Below, in pieces: positions 39,596-48,468 of a stretch of 64,000 nucleotides of DNA; the first letter of the stretch is position 1, and every line of letters starts with the position of its first letter. The notes under the pieces were generated by a model. It saw nothing but the letters and a program-made list of their open reading frames with translations, was not told where the DNA came from and did no database searches. Both the position numbers and the translations under genes were made by a program. This DNA comes from Bacillus sp. Marseille-Q3570 (GTDB lineage: Bacteria > Bacillota > Bacilli > Bacillales > Fictibacillaceae). Location of the stretch: contig NZ_CAMGYZ010000008.1 of the NCBI RefSeq assembly GCF_946151055.1, positions 124,001 through 188,000 of the forward strand, given 5' to 3'.

Positions 39596-40378
39596 ATGGA
39601 ACAACAGGAATGGTATTTAGAATATGAAATACATAAAAACCGTCCCGGGCTTCTAGGTGATATTTCTTCTTTGCTCGGTATGTTAGGGATAAATATTATT
39701 ACAATCAACGGCGTTGACAATATGAGGCGCGGAATGTTGTTGTTGGTTCATAATTCTGAACAAGTCGAACGTCTGAAGACTATCCTTGAGACGATGGACA
39801 ACATTACGATTACGAAAATGAGGAAACCGAAGCTCCGGGATATTTTAGCGGTCAGGCACGGGCGTTACATACAAAGAGATGCTGATGATAAAAAGACATT
39901 TCGGTTTGTCAGGGATGAACTTGGCTTGCTTGTTGATTTTATGGCTGAATTGTTCAAGGTTGACGGGCATAAACTCATCGGGATTCGCGGGATGCCCCGG
40001 GTCGGGAAAACTGAATCGATCGTAGCAGCAAGTGTATGTGCGAACAAGCGATGGATTTTCGTTTCTTCAACTCTTCTGAAACAAACGATACGCAGCCAAT
40101 TGGCAGACGATGAATACAGCAATGATCATGTGTTTTTAGTTGATGGGATCGTTTCTTTAAAGCGGTCATCAGAAAAACACTGGCAGCTGATCCGTGAAGT
40201 CATGAGACTACCAGCAACCAAAATCGTTGAACACCCGGATATTTTTGTGAGGGATTCAGAGTACACGCTTGATGATTTTGATTATATTATTGAACTCCGA
40301 AGTAACCCTGAGGAAGAAATTACTTATGATGTCGTTGATGATACAAACCCTACATCCTTTGGTTTTGACTTTGAATAG
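39596..40378 (+). CDS. ymfK: DUF3388 family protein YmfK
   Basis: 260 residues. The N-terminus (YLEYEIHKNRPGLLGDISSLLGMLGINIITIN) looks like an ACT domain, and a later segment IGIRGMPRVGKTESIVAAS looks like a loose P-loop. ATG start with gaaggaga upstream. Family is restricted to spore-forming Firmicutes and has no assigned reaction. Six bases and an RBS separate it from ymfM. Confidence 0.92.
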   Translation: MEQQEWYLEYEIHKNRPGLLGDISSLLGMLGINIITINGVDNMRRGMLLLVHNSEQVERLKTILETMDNITITKMRKPKLRDILAVRHGRYIQRDADDKKTFRFVRDELGLLVDFMAELFKVDGHKLIGIRGMPRVGKTESIVAASVCANKRWIFVSSTLLKQTIRSQLADDEYSNDHVFLVDGIVSLKRSSEKHWQLIREVMRLPATKIVEHPDIFVRDSEYTLDDFDYIIELRSNPEEEITYDVVDDTNPTSFGFDFE

Positions 40379-40396
40379 TGGCAGGTGGTAGCAAGT

Positions 40397-41320
40397 ATGA
40401 CAGAGCTTGGTCAGCGCTTGAAAGAAGCGCGGTTGGAAAAACAATTATCATACGATGAGTTACAAGACAAGACGAAGATTCAGAAGAGGTACCTTCAAGC
40501 GATCGAAGAGGGGCATTATTCCGTCCTTCCAGGAGCATTTTACGCCCGAGCATTCATTAAAAATTATGCTGAAGCAGTAGGCCTTGATCCCGATATGCTT
40601 TTTGAAGAATATGCGAGTGAAGTGCCCGCTTCAAAAGAAGAGCCTACTGAATTCACGCCAAGATCCTCGAAATCCAAAGCAAATGTGCCGAAAGATAATA
40701 AATTGGCTAAGGTCATCCCATTATTATTAACAGCAGTTTTATTAATCGCACTTTTAATCGGATTTTACTGGGTAGTACAGAATTACAGTGGTAACAGCAG
40801 TTCTGAACCGAACAAAGATAATGTCGACAATTATGAAAGTGCTGAAGGTGAGAAACCACCGGAAGAATCATCAGATTCAACCGAAGGTACAGAAGGCAAT
40901 AATGAAGAAGGCAATGAAGACTCAGAAGCTGATGGAACGGATGAAAGTGAAACCCAATCTGAAGAAGAAACCCCGGAACAGAAGCTGGAGGAACTATCTT
41001 CAGAAGGAAGTATCAAAACCTATTCCTTATCGGGGACAGACGAGTTCAACGTAGAGCTGAAAATAAACGGGGAAGCGTATATTGACGTGAAAGACGAATC
41101 AGGTAAAAACATTCAACCTGGCGGAAAAATATTCAAAAAAGAGGATGGTACGGTTTCGTACGATTTGGCGGACCACACTCAAGTTACCTTTAACATCGGT
41201 GCGACTCAGCATGTAGAGGTGACTGTCAATGGTGAATCTGTCACATACGCAGTTGAACCATCCAAGAGACCTCATCAGAAAATCGTTGTCCAGTACCAAA
41301 AAGGAACAGAAGAGCAATAA
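40397..41320 (+). CDS. ymfM: RodZ-like membrane protein YmfM
   Basis: 307 residues: an N-terminal HTH (MTELGQRLKEARLEKQLSYDELQDKT), a basic linker, one transmembrane helix (VIPLLLTAVLLIALLIGFYWVV, about residues 110-131), a very acidic Ser/Glu-rich stretch, and a C-terminal DUF4115 domain outside the cell. This is the RodZ arrangement, linked to MreB and cell shape. I start at the ATG at 40397 with aggtgg upstream, not the GTG at 40385. A terminator follows. Confidence 0.93.
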   Translation: MTELGQRLKEARLEKQLSYDELQDKTKIQKRYLQAIEEGHYSVLPGAFYARAFIKNYAEAVGLDPDMLFEEYASEVPASKEEPTEFTPRSSKSKANVPKDNKLAKVIPLLLTAVLLIALLIGFYWVVQNYSGNSSSEPNKDNVDNYESAEGEKPPEESSDSTEGTEGNNEEGNEDSEADGTDESETQSEEETPEQKLEELSSEGSIKTYSLSGTDEFNVELKINGEAYIDVKDESGKNIQPGGKIFKKEDGTVSYDLADHTQVTFNIGATQHVEVTVNGESVTYAVEPSKRPHQKIVVQYQKGTEEQ

Positions 41321-41325
41321 TCAGA

Positions 41326-41377
41326 AGGATTGACTCAACCAGTAACTCTTACATGTTGAGTCGGTCCTTTTTTATAC
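41326..41377 (+). terminator. Terminator of ymfM
   Basis: AAGGATTGACTCAAC pairs with GTTGAGTCGGTCCTT, with one internal mismatch, and is followed by tttttata. Confidence 0.88.
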
Positions 41378-41558
41378 CGGCTCTGTCAATGCATAATGTT
41401 GCTTCGTGTAGAGGTTGATTGAGTATGAATCGTGACTCACATGAGGGATAATTTGATTGATCCTTTTCAATTTGACCATTCATTAGGATTCATTGTTTTC
41501 ATTTCAGCCGTTTGTGGTAAAATATACATGCTTGAGCGATAACCGACAGGAGGCAGTT

Positions 41559-42137
41559 ATGAACTTACCAAATAAAATAACAGTATCAAGAGTAATGTTG
41601 ATTCCTATTTTCATGGTTTTCCTACTCGTTCCATTCGGCTGGGGGACCCTTGAAGTCATGAACGGGGAGATACCGACACATCATTTTATCGCTGCACTCA
41701 TCTTCATTATTGCATCATGTACAGATTGGATTGACGGTTATTATGCAAGGAAATTGAACCTGGTCACGAACCTTGGGAAATTTCTTGACCCTCTGGCAGA
41801 TAAGCTGTTGATTACAGCAGCTTTGATCGGACTTGTTGAACTGCAGCTTGCACCAGCCTGGATGGTCATTTTGATTTTAAGCCGTGAATTTGCGGTCACC
41901 GGACTACGGTTGATTGCAGCAGGTGATGGGGATGTCATTGCGGCAAGTCAGATGGGTAAATTGAAGACATGGATCCAAATCATTGCAATTGCAGCATTGT
42001 TACTTCATAATGTCCCGTTCACGATTGTTGGATTTCCTTTTGCTGACATAGCACTATGGGCAGCAACAATCATAACGGTCTACTCTGGATGGGATTATTT
42101 TATGAAAAACAAGCACATTATGCTAAAGTCGAAATAA
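41559..42137 (+). CDS. pgsA: CDP-diacylglycerol--glycerol-3-phosphate 3-phosphatidyltransferase
   Basis: Makes phosphatidylglycerol phosphate in the membrane. 192 residues with several membrane helices and the CDP-alcohol phosphotransferase motif DWIDGYYARKLNLVTNLGKF followed by LDPLADK. Start MNLPNKITVSRVMLIP at 41559 with gacaggagg upstream; the frame is open earlier but that part is non-homologous. A terminator follows. Confidence 0.98.
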   Translation: MNLPNKITVSRVMLIPIFMVFLLVPFGWGTLEVMNGEIPTHHFIAALIFIIASCTDWIDGYYARKLNLVTNLGKFLDPLADKLLITAALIGLVELQLAPAWMVILILSREFAVTGLRLIAAGDGDVIAASQMGKLKTWIQIIAIAALLLHNVPFTIVGFPFADIALWAATIITVYSGWDYFMKNKHIMLKSK

Positions 42138-42144
42138 CGACAAA

Positions 42145-42186
42145 GAAAGGCTGACTCAACAAATAATGTGAAGTCAGCCTTATTCA
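42145..42186 (+). terminator. Terminator of pgsA
   Basis: AAAGGCTGACT pairs with AGTCAGCCTT around a 15-base loop, then attcattt. Confidence 0.8.
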
Positions 42187-42243
42187 TTTAAACAATGGTT
42201 CTTTTTATGGAACCGCTACAAATTCAAAAGAGGTGCAGAATCT

Positions 42244-43494
42244 ATGAATGCAGAAATCATTGCCATCGGCTCCGAGCTTTTATTGGGGCAAATCGCCAAT
42301 ACGAACGGCCAATTCATTTCTAAACAGTTAGCTGATCTAGGCATCAATGTTTTCCACCATTCTGTCGTCGGGGATAACAAACAACGGTTGATTTCTACGA
42401 TTAAAACCGCTGAAGAACGTTCTGACTTGTTGGTTTTCACCGGTGGCTTAGGACCAACAAAGGATGACCTCACGAAAGAAACGATTGCAGAACATCTTAG
42501 ACTTCCTTTGATTGAAAATAAGGAAGCGATGGACTTTATTGAAGGTTATTATGAGAAAATCCAACAACCGATGTCTGAGAATAATCGTAGACAAGCCCTC
42601 GTGTTCGATGGTGCTGCAGTATTACCGAATAATAACGGCATGGCCCCTGGAATTGCCTTGCAACAGGAAAACAAGACTTACATACTCCTGCCTGGTCCAC
42701 CGAAGGAAATGAGACCGATGTTCACTGATTTTGCAATTCCGTACATTCAACAGGTGAGAGGTGAAGATGTAGAACGCATCCTTTCACGTGTCCTGCGGTT
42801 CTATGGGATTGGTGAATCGGCACTCGAGACGAAATTGATGGACCTTATTGAAAGCCAGACGAATCCTACAATCGCACCTCTGGCCGGTAATTTCGAGGTG
42901 ACCTTGAGACTGACCGCCAAATGTGAAACCCAAGATCAGGGTGAAGCGATGATCGATGAACTCGAAAGGCAGATTTTAGATCGGGTCGGCAACTTCTTTT
43001 ATGGTTATGATGATACCACGCTTTCCTACGAAACCTTCGATACATTGCAAGACAAAGAACTGACTGTTTCTTGTGCGGAGAGTCTAACGGGTGGATTATT
43101 CGGGCATGCATTGACGAAACAGCCTGGAGCGGGACAAGTTTTGCAGGGCGGAATCATTTGCTATCAGAACGAGATCAAGAAGAACCAACTGAAGATTCCC
43201 GAAAAAGTGTTGGATGACGATGGTGCCGTGAGTGAAACGTGTGCGAAATTGATGGCTGAAAATGTGCGTGAATTATTCAATAGTGATTATGGCATCAGTT
43301 TTACCGGAGTAGCCGGACCGAATGAAATGGAGGGTAAACCTCCTGGAACCGTTTATATCGGAATAGCATCTTCCCGTGGGACCAACATATATCCCCTTCG
43401 TTTAGCTGGTGATCGGAATGCGGTCAGGACCCGGACAGTCAATTATGGATTGTTTTATTTATTGAAGGAACTTGTTGGAAAGTCTATTTCGTAA
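42244..43494 (+). CDS. cinA: CinA, competence/damage-inducible protein
   Basis: 416 residues. An N-terminal MoaB-like domain (IAIGSELLLGQIANTNGQFI, TGGLGPTKDDLTKE) and a C-terminal NMN-amidohydrolase-type domain (SCAESLTGGLFGHALT, GVAGPNEMEGKPPGTVYIG). In Bacillus it recycles pyridine nucleotides and associates with RecA in competent cells. It ends five bases before the recA LexA box and is the usual upstream neighbour of recA. Confidence 0.97.
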   Translation: MNAEIIAIGSELLLGQIANTNGQFISKQLADLGINVFHHSVVGDNKQRLISTIKTAEERSDLLVFTGGLGPTKDDLTKETIAEHLRLPLIENKEAMDFIEGYYEKIQQPMSENNRRQALVFDGAAVLPNNNGMAPGIALQQENKTYILLPGPPKEMRPMFTDFAIPYIQQVRGEDVERILSRVLRFYGIGESALETKLMDLIESQTNPTIAPLAGNFEVTLRLTAKCETQDQGEAMIDELERQILDRVGNFFYGYDDTTLSYETFDTLQDKELTVSCAESLTGGLFGHALTKQPGAGQVLQGGIICYQNEIKKNQLKIPEKVLDDDGAVSETCAKLMAENVRELFNSDYGISFTGVAGPNEMEGKPPGTVYIGIASSRGTNIYPLRLAGDRNAVRTRTVNYGLFYLLKELVGKSIS

Positions 43495-43498
43495 AAGG

Positions 43499-43512
43499 CG
43501 AATAAATGTTCG
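43499..43512 (+). promoter_or_regulatory. LexA (DinR) operator of recA
   Basis: CGAATAAATGTTCG matches the Bacillus SOS box CGAAC-n4-GTTCG except for one base in the left half. It lies just upstream of the recA -35 box. Confidence 0.8.
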
Positions 43513-43521
43513 TAAAAAGTA

Positions 43522-43550
43522 TTGGCAAACGAGATGAAAAAAGGTATGAT
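43522..43550 (+). promoter_or_regulatory. Sigma-A promoter of recA
   Basis: TTGGCA (43522-43527), a 17-base spacer and TATGAT (43545-43550), 29 bases before the recA start codon and directly after the LexA box. Confidence 0.75.
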
Positions 43551-43579
43551 GAAGTTAGTTAATTTTAAGGAGTGATTGC

Positions 43580-44956
43580 ATGAGTGATCGTAAAGCTGCA
43601 TTAGATATGGCATTAAGACAAATAGAGAAGCAATTCGGTAAAGGATCTGTCATGAAGTTGGGAGAACAAACAGAAAATCGTGTTTCTACAACTTCAAGCG
43701 GATCGCTCGCAGTGGATATCGCACTTGGCGTGGGCGGTTATCCTCGTGGCAGGATCATCGAAGTTTATGGACCTGAGTCTTCCGGTAAAACAACTGTAGC
43801 CCTGCACGCCATTGCTGAAGCACAACGGAACGGCGGACAGGCAGCATTCATCGATGCTGAGCATGCCCTTGACCCGGTTTACGCTGAAAAGCTCGGTGTG
43901 GATATCAATGAATTGTTGCTTTCACAGCCAGACACTGGGGAGCAGGCGTTAGAGATCGCAGAAGCACTCGTACGAAGCGGAGCGGTCGATATCCTGATCA
44001 TCGACTCTGTAGCTGCACTGGTTCCGAAAGCAGAGATCGAAGGGGAAATGGGTGACTCGCACGTAGGACTTCAAGCTCGTTTGATGTCACAAGCCCTTCG
44101 TAAATTGTCCGGTGCGATCAGCAAATCAAAAACGACAGCGATCTTCATCAACCAGATCCGTGAGAAGGTCGGCGTCATGTTTGGAAATCAACGATTAGTC
44201 GCTTAATCTGTGATGGATTAAGGAGTTTACTATGGGTTTCCCATGCTAGTGATAGCATGTTTAAAAAACCTTGTGAACCTTATTGCCTAAGGGTGTGGCA
44301 TGTTGAATGCTGCTAACGGTGAAGCCCTCCGCAAGATGGGTAATACCGTGCCAAGCCTTTTACAGGAAGGTGTAGAGACTACCGAAAAGGACTCTCTGAA
44401 GAGTCAACCTAGTAGGGTACGGCAGAAGATAGGCTCCTGCTGGAAGTGCAAGGCTCTCAGTCATAATTACTGAGATGAAGAGATAGTCCACACTATAGAG
44501 ATGGAAAATCTATAGATCATGCCAGAAACGACTCCTGGGGGACGCGCCCTCAAATTCTACTCATCTGTACGTCTGGAAGTACGAAGAGCAGAAACGTTGA
44601 AGCAAGGTAACGACATGGTCGGAAACAAGACACGGATCAAGGTCGTCAAGAACAAAGTCGCACCTCCGTTCAAAACAGCGGAAGTGGATATCATGTATGG
44701 AGAAGGAATCTCAAGACAAGGAGAAATCCTTGATATCGGATCTGAAATTGATGTTGTCCAAAAGAGTGGTGCTTGGTACTCGTTCAATGGCGACCGTCTA
44801 GGCCAGGGGCGTGAGAATGCAAAGCAGTTCTTGAAGGAAAACGAAGCGATCCAAAACGAAATCTATCAGCAAGTCCGGGCATACTACCAATTGAACACAG
44901 AAACTGCGGCTGCAAAAGAAGATTCAGACACAGAAGAACAAGATTCATTAGTATGA
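43580..44956 (+). CDS. recA: Recombinase RecA, coding sequence interrupted by a group I intron
   Basis: Homologous recombination and SOS co-protease. Exon 1 is 43580-44188 (203 codons) and exon 2 is 44522-44956 (144 codons plus stop). Joined they give 347 residues, the normal Bacillus length, with the uninterrupted junction VMFGN-PETTPGG. Walker [10 protein letters not shown] starts near residue 64, Walker B is [10 protein letters not shown], and FINQIREK lies just before the junction. The interruption is between the asparagine and proline codons in the L2 DNA-binding loop region, one of the most conserved parts of the protein. Without splicing, translation continues for Q-R-L-V-A and stops, giving a 208-residue product without the C-terminal part. 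Start ATG with taaggag upstream; SOS box and promoter precede it. Confidence 0.97.
44189..44521 (+). ncRNA. Group I self-splicing intron in recA (IA-like, no ORF)
   Basis: 333 bases, starting after exon U (44188) and ending with G (44521), as group I introns require. P1: exon GGAAAU (44183-44188) pairs with GUUUCC (44236-44241), giving the U-G at the splice site. P10: UGG (44233-44235) pairs with the exon 2 start CCA. P2: AUGCUA-GUGA-UAGCAU (44243-44258), a GNRA-capped stem. P5: ACGGU (44316-44320) with ACCGU (44345-44349). P7: GACUA (44377-44381, in the R-like guagagacuacc) with UAGUC (44484-44488, in the S-like aagagauagucc). Between them are a P7.1-like hairpin (44390-44405) and P8 CUCAGU/ACUGAG. 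P9: CUAUAGA (44493) with UCUAUAG (44509). Too small for a homing endonuclease. recA introns of this kind are known in the Bacillus cereus group. Confidence 0.93.
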
Positions 44957-44965
44957 TTATTTAAC

Positions 44966-45027
44966 GAAAGATGACTCGAAATCCCCCGGTAAAGTCGGGA
45001 AGGATCCCCGGGTCATCTTTTTATTTA
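44966..45027 (+). terminator. Terminator of recA
   Basis: AAAGATGAC pairs with GTCATCTTT across a 40-base interior that contains its own CCC/GGG stems, then ttatttattt. Confidence 0.75.
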
Positions 45028-45066
45028 TTTTTAGGATCGGCTGTTTTCGGATAGATTGTTTTGGAA

Positions 45067-45439
45067 GGCTCTTTTCTAAAACATTGTTGCTTTTGAGTCA
45101 TTTTAAAAAATCACCGTGTGCATGTTTGATTGGAGAGCAAGGTGGGAGACTCCTCGAAAATAAAATTCGCATTTTCTTTGTGCGATGTAACGCTGCCGAA
45201 GCTTTCCTTGTCCTGCAGGAACAATTGGACAGGTGAAACCATTCAATATCGCAAGGCGACGAGCGAGCTCACCGCACGCCCCGCGGAAAGCGAGCATCCT
45301 GGAGTGGACATCAACGACTTTTAATGGAAACTTGGCGAGATCAAGCCTTTTGTAGGTCGAGCCTTTTTTGCCCTTATACTGAAGAAAGTAATTTTTACTT
45401 TCTTTATGTGCAAGAGCAACAAAGTTTGCGAAAACAGCC
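45067..45439 (+). mobile_element. MITE-like element, copy 3 (373 bp)
   Basis: Third long copy of the family, same orientation. Left end GGCTCTTTTCTAAAACATTG and right-end reverse complement GGCTGTTTTCGCAAACTTTG form the clearest terminal inverted repeat. The flanking octamers TTTTGGAA (left) and GTTTGGAA (right) agree at 7 of 8 bases, suggesting an 8-bp target duplication. Its middle (after CTTTCCTTGTCCTGC) carries a different cassette, containing aggtgaaaccattcaatatcg, from the middles of the other two. It sits 43 bases after the end of the recA terminator and accounts for much of the 721-base gap before rny. Confidence 0.8.
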
Positions 45440-45521
45440 GTTTGGAAAGTAAGTGAATTTCTGGAGATCAGACTCATTCCAATCGCTTTTCATTGCCAAC
45501 TAAACTCTCTATTGACAGCTC

Positions 45522-45550
45522 TTGACATTAAAAATAGACAACTATACAAT
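45522..45550 (+). promoter_or_regulatory. Sigma-A promoter of rny
   Basis: Perfect -35 TTGACA (45522-45527), a 17-base spacer and TACAAT (45545-45550). It is 83 bases downstream of the MITE-like element. Confidence 0.75.
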
Positions 45551-45677
45551 TAGTGTATATTGTTTGATTACTTTTACAATTGTTAAACAATGAAACCGCT
45601 GTATGTGAATAGCTAGCTTGATCGAAAACTATTCAAATTTACACCCAACAATTAGATAGCAAGAGGAGGTGAATGGT

Positions 45678-47246
45678 ATGTATATTGACATAATCGTCCT
45701 CATCTCCATTTTGCTTGTCTCTGCAATCGTGTTTGCAGTTGTTGGATATCTTGTTCGTAAATCAATTGCTGAAGCGAAAATTTCTAGTGCCGAGCATGCG
45801 GCGAAACAGATTATCGAAGATGGAAAACGAGAAGCTGAAGCTAGCAAAAAAGAAGCTTTGCTCGAAGCGAAAGATGAAATGCATAAGCAACGGGTAGAAG
45901 CTGAAAGTGAAATTCGCGAACGCAGATCAGAACTTCAAAAACAAGAACATCGATTGGTACAAAAAGAAGAGGTCCTTGACCGCAAAAGTGAAACCTTAGA
46001 TAAAAAAGAGGAATCATTAGAAAAAAGGGAGGATACTCTCACCAAAAAACAACAACAAATTGAAGAGATGGAAAGCAAAGTGGAGCAGGTGTTGCAGCAA
46101 CAGCAACTGGAACTCGAACGTCTATCTGGAGTTTCACGCGATGAAGCGAAGCAGATGATCATGGAACAAGCCCAGTCGGAAATCGATCATGAGCTTGCAG
46201 CTATGATTAAGGAACGTGAAATACGCGCGAAAGAAGAAGCAGATAAGAAGGCGAAAGAGATTTTATCTCTTGCCATCCAGCGTTGTGCTGCCGACCACGT
46301 AGCGGAAACAACTGTTTCCGTTGTCAATCTGCCGAACGATGAGATGAAAGGTAGGATCATCGGTCGTGAAGGACGTAATATACGTACTCTTGAAACATTG
46401 ACGGGAATCGATCTGATAATCGATGATACACCTGAAGCGGTCATTCTTTCCGGATTTGATCCAATCAGGAGAGAGATTGCAAGAATTGCACTTGATAAAC
46501 TTGTTTCCGATGGACGGATTCATCCTGCACGAATTGAAGAAATGGTGGATAAGTCTAGAAGAGAAGTTGACGAGTATATCCGGGAAATCGGTGAACAGAC
46601 TACCTTTGAGATTGGTGTACATGGCTTGCACCCTGACCTGATCAAGGTCCTGGGACGCTTGAAGTACCGTACAAGTTACGGTCAAAACGTACTCAAACAT
46701 TCAATGGAAGTCGCTCACTTGACTGGATTGATGGCTGCAGAGCTTGGAGAAGATGTAAACGTAGCTCGCCGGGCTGGATTGCTCCATGATATCGGAAAAG
46801 CAATCGACCATGAGGTGGAAGGAAGTCACGTTGAAATCGGTGTAGAACTTGCTCAGAAATATAAGGAACACCCGATCGTCATCAATAGTATTGCTTCCCA
46901 CCACGGAGATACTGAACCAACGTCAATCATCGCGGTTTTGGTTGCTGCTGCAGATGCATTATCTGCCGCAAGACCTGGAGCTCGTAGAGAGACGCTTGAA
47001 ACATACATCAAGCGACTTGAAAAGCTTGAAGAGATTTCTGAATCCTTCGATGGTGTCGAGAAATCATTTGCAATCCAAGCTGGACGTGAAATCCGGATCA
47101 TGGTACGCCCTGACATGGTGGATGACATTGCATCCCACCGATTGGCACGGGACATCACCAAGAAGATTGAAGATGAACTCGATTATCCTGGACATATCAA
47201 AGTTACAGTCATTCGGGAAACAAGAGCAGTTGAATATGCGAAATAA
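45678..47246 (+). CDS. rny: Ribonuclease Y
   Basis: Membrane-anchored endoribonuclease that initiates mRNA decay in Bacillus; 522 residues. One N-terminal transmembrane helix ([20 protein letters not shown]), a long charged coiled coil to about residue 200, a KH domain ([17 protein letters not shown] near 223) and an HD domain with [12 protein letters not shown] near 368. The start at 45678 with agaggaggtg is preferred over the GTG nine bases earlier, which is part of the SD. PNPase (pnp) and the RNase Y accessory protein YmcA are encoded in the same window. Confidence 0.98.
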   Translation: MYIDIIVLISILLVSAIVFAVVGYLVRKSIAEAKISSAEHAAKQIIEDGKREAEASKKEALLEAKDEMHKQRVEAESEIRERRSELQKQEHRLVQKEEVLDRKSETLDKKEESLEKREDTLTKKQQQIEEMESKVEQVLQQQQLELERLSGVSRDEAKQMIMEQAQSEIDHELAAMIKEREIRAKEEADKKAKEILSLAIQRCAADHVAETTVSVVNLPNDEMKGRIIGREGRNIRTLETLTGIDLIIDDTPEAVILSGFDPIRREIARIALDKLVSDGRIHPARIEEMVDKSRREVDEYIREIGEQTTFEIGVHGLHPDLIKVLGRLKYRTSYGQNVLKHSMEVAHLTGLMAAELGEDVNVARRAGLLHDIGKAIDHEVEGSHVEIGVELAQKYKEHPIVINSIASHHGDTEPTSIIAVLVAAADALSAARPGARRETLETYIKRLEKLEEISESFDGVEKSFAIQAGREIRIMVRPDMVDDIASHRLARDITKKIEDELDYPGHIKVTVIRETRAVEYAK

Positions 47247-47276
47247 AGCGGCGGAAACGCCGCTTTATTTATTTGT
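47247..47276 (+). terminator. Terminator of rny
   Basis: AAGCGGCG-gaaa-CGCCGCTT, a perfect eight-bp stem with a GNRA-type loop, then tatttattt. Starts at the stop codon. Confidence 0.9.
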
Positions 47277-47301
47277 CCAGGTTCTTCTAGAATTAGAAAT
47301 C

Positions 47302-47365
47302 ATTCAAGAGTTATAGAGATATTTCCCGAGTTGTAGAGGTAATTCAAAAGTTGTAGAGATCATTC
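47302..47365. repeat. Three copies of a 20-bp tandem repeat between rny and ymdB
   Basis: Units at 47302, 47322 and 47342 follow the pattern ATTCAAGAGTTGTAGAGATA, exactly 20 bases apart, with a partial fourth. Divergence is two to five bases per copy. The rest of the 336-base gap (47366-47565) shows no clear feature. Confidence 0.7.
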
Positions 47366-47582
47366 GTGTATTTTTTGGTGTATGTGCGACTTGGACTCGA
47401 GACGAAAGATGAGTAGACCGTAAACGTGTAATAAATCAACGTAAATTCACTCAAAATGACATAGTTTTATTATCATACTCGTGAATATTCCCTATTATTA
47501 ATTGGACACCATCCATACAACATGGCATATTAGAAGAAACAATGCTCAAGAAGTTATTTTGCAATAGAAAGGGTAATAATCA

Positions 47583-48377
47583 ATGAGAATTTTATTTATT
47601 GGTGACATTGTCGGTTCACCTGGCCGAGCAATGGTTGAAACATATCTTCCAAAATTGAAAACCAAGTATCAACCTACACTAACCATCATTAACGGGGAAA
47701 ACGCCGCTCATGGCCGTGGCATAACTGAAAAGATCACAAAAAACTTGAAGCAATGGGGTGCTCAAGCAATAACAATGGGGAACCACACCTGGGACAATAA
47801 AGAGATCTTCAACTTCATTGATGATGTTCCACAAATGGTCCGTCCAGCTAACTTCCCAGAAGGAACACCTGGACAAGGATATACCTTCGTGAAAATCAAC
47901 GACATCGAAGTAGCTGTCGTCAATCTTCAAGGCCGGACCTTCATGCCTCCCCTTGATTGTCCCTTCCGTAAAGCAGATGAAATCATCAATGAGGTGAAAA
48001 CACGTACTCCTTACATATTTGTTGACTTCCATGCTGAAGCGACAAGTGAAAAACAAGCGCTTGCCTGGTACTTGGATGGGCAAGTATCAGCTGTTGTAGG
48101 GACGCATACACACGTGCAGACCTCCGATAATCGTGTCCTGCCAGGAGGTACTGCTTACATTTCAGATGTTGGAATGACTGGCCCTTATGATGGAATCCTC
48201 GGAATGAGCAAAGATGCTGTTCTTAAAAAATTCCTAACAAATCTACCAGTTAGGTTTGAAGTCGAAAATGGGCGGGAACAGTTAAGTGGAGTCTTAATCG
48301 ATCTTGAACGGGAGACTGGGAGAGCCAAATCGATTAGAAGGATCCAAATCAACGATGATCATCCTTTCACAGAATAG
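47583..48377 (+). CDS. ymdB: YmdB metallophosphoesterase (2',3'-cyclic-nucleotide phosphodiesterase family)
   Basis: 264 residues of the TIGR00282 family, a dinuclear-metal phosphoesterase. Metal motifs: FIGDIVGSPGR at the N-terminus, INGENAAHGRG, MGNHTWDNKE, VDFHAEATSEK and VGTHTHVQTSD. In B. subtilis YmdB influences biofilm and late adaptive gene expression. Start ATG with gaaaggg upstream. The rny-ymdB-spoVS order is conserved. Confidence 0.97.
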   Translation: MRILFIGDIVGSPGRAMVETYLPKLKTKYQPTLTIINGENAAHGRGITEKITKNLKQWGAQAITMGNHTWDNKEIFNFIDDVPQMVRPANFPEGTPGQGYTFVKINDIEVAVVNLQGRTFMPPLDCPFRKADEIINEVKTRTPYIFVDFHAEATSEKQALAWYLDGQVSAVVGTHTHVQTSDNRVLPGGTAYISDVGMTGPYDGILGMSKDAVLKKFLTNLPVRFEVENGREQLSGVLIDLERETGRAKSIRRIQINDDHPFTE

Positions 48378-48401
48378 TCTTGGAAGAGCTTTTGAACTTT
48401 T

Positions 48402-48430
48402 AAAGGAATACAAGCTCACATCGTGAATAT
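48402..48430 (+). promoter_or_regulatory. Sigma-H-type promoter of spoVS
   Basis: AAAGGAATA (48402-48410), 11 bases, CGTGAATAT (48422-48430) match the sigma-H consensus RnAGGAwww-n11-RnnGAATww except for one base. spoVS is a known sigma-H gene in B. subtilis. Confidence 0.65.
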
Positions 48431-48468
48431 AGTAGAAGTGGTAGGATATCAATAAGGAGGTACAAATC

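Noticed and set aside
43580-44956. recA looks like a pseudogene or two split genes
   Set aside because: Removing 44189-44521 restores the frame at an invariant motif and full length, and the insert has all the splice-site and core features of a group I intron.
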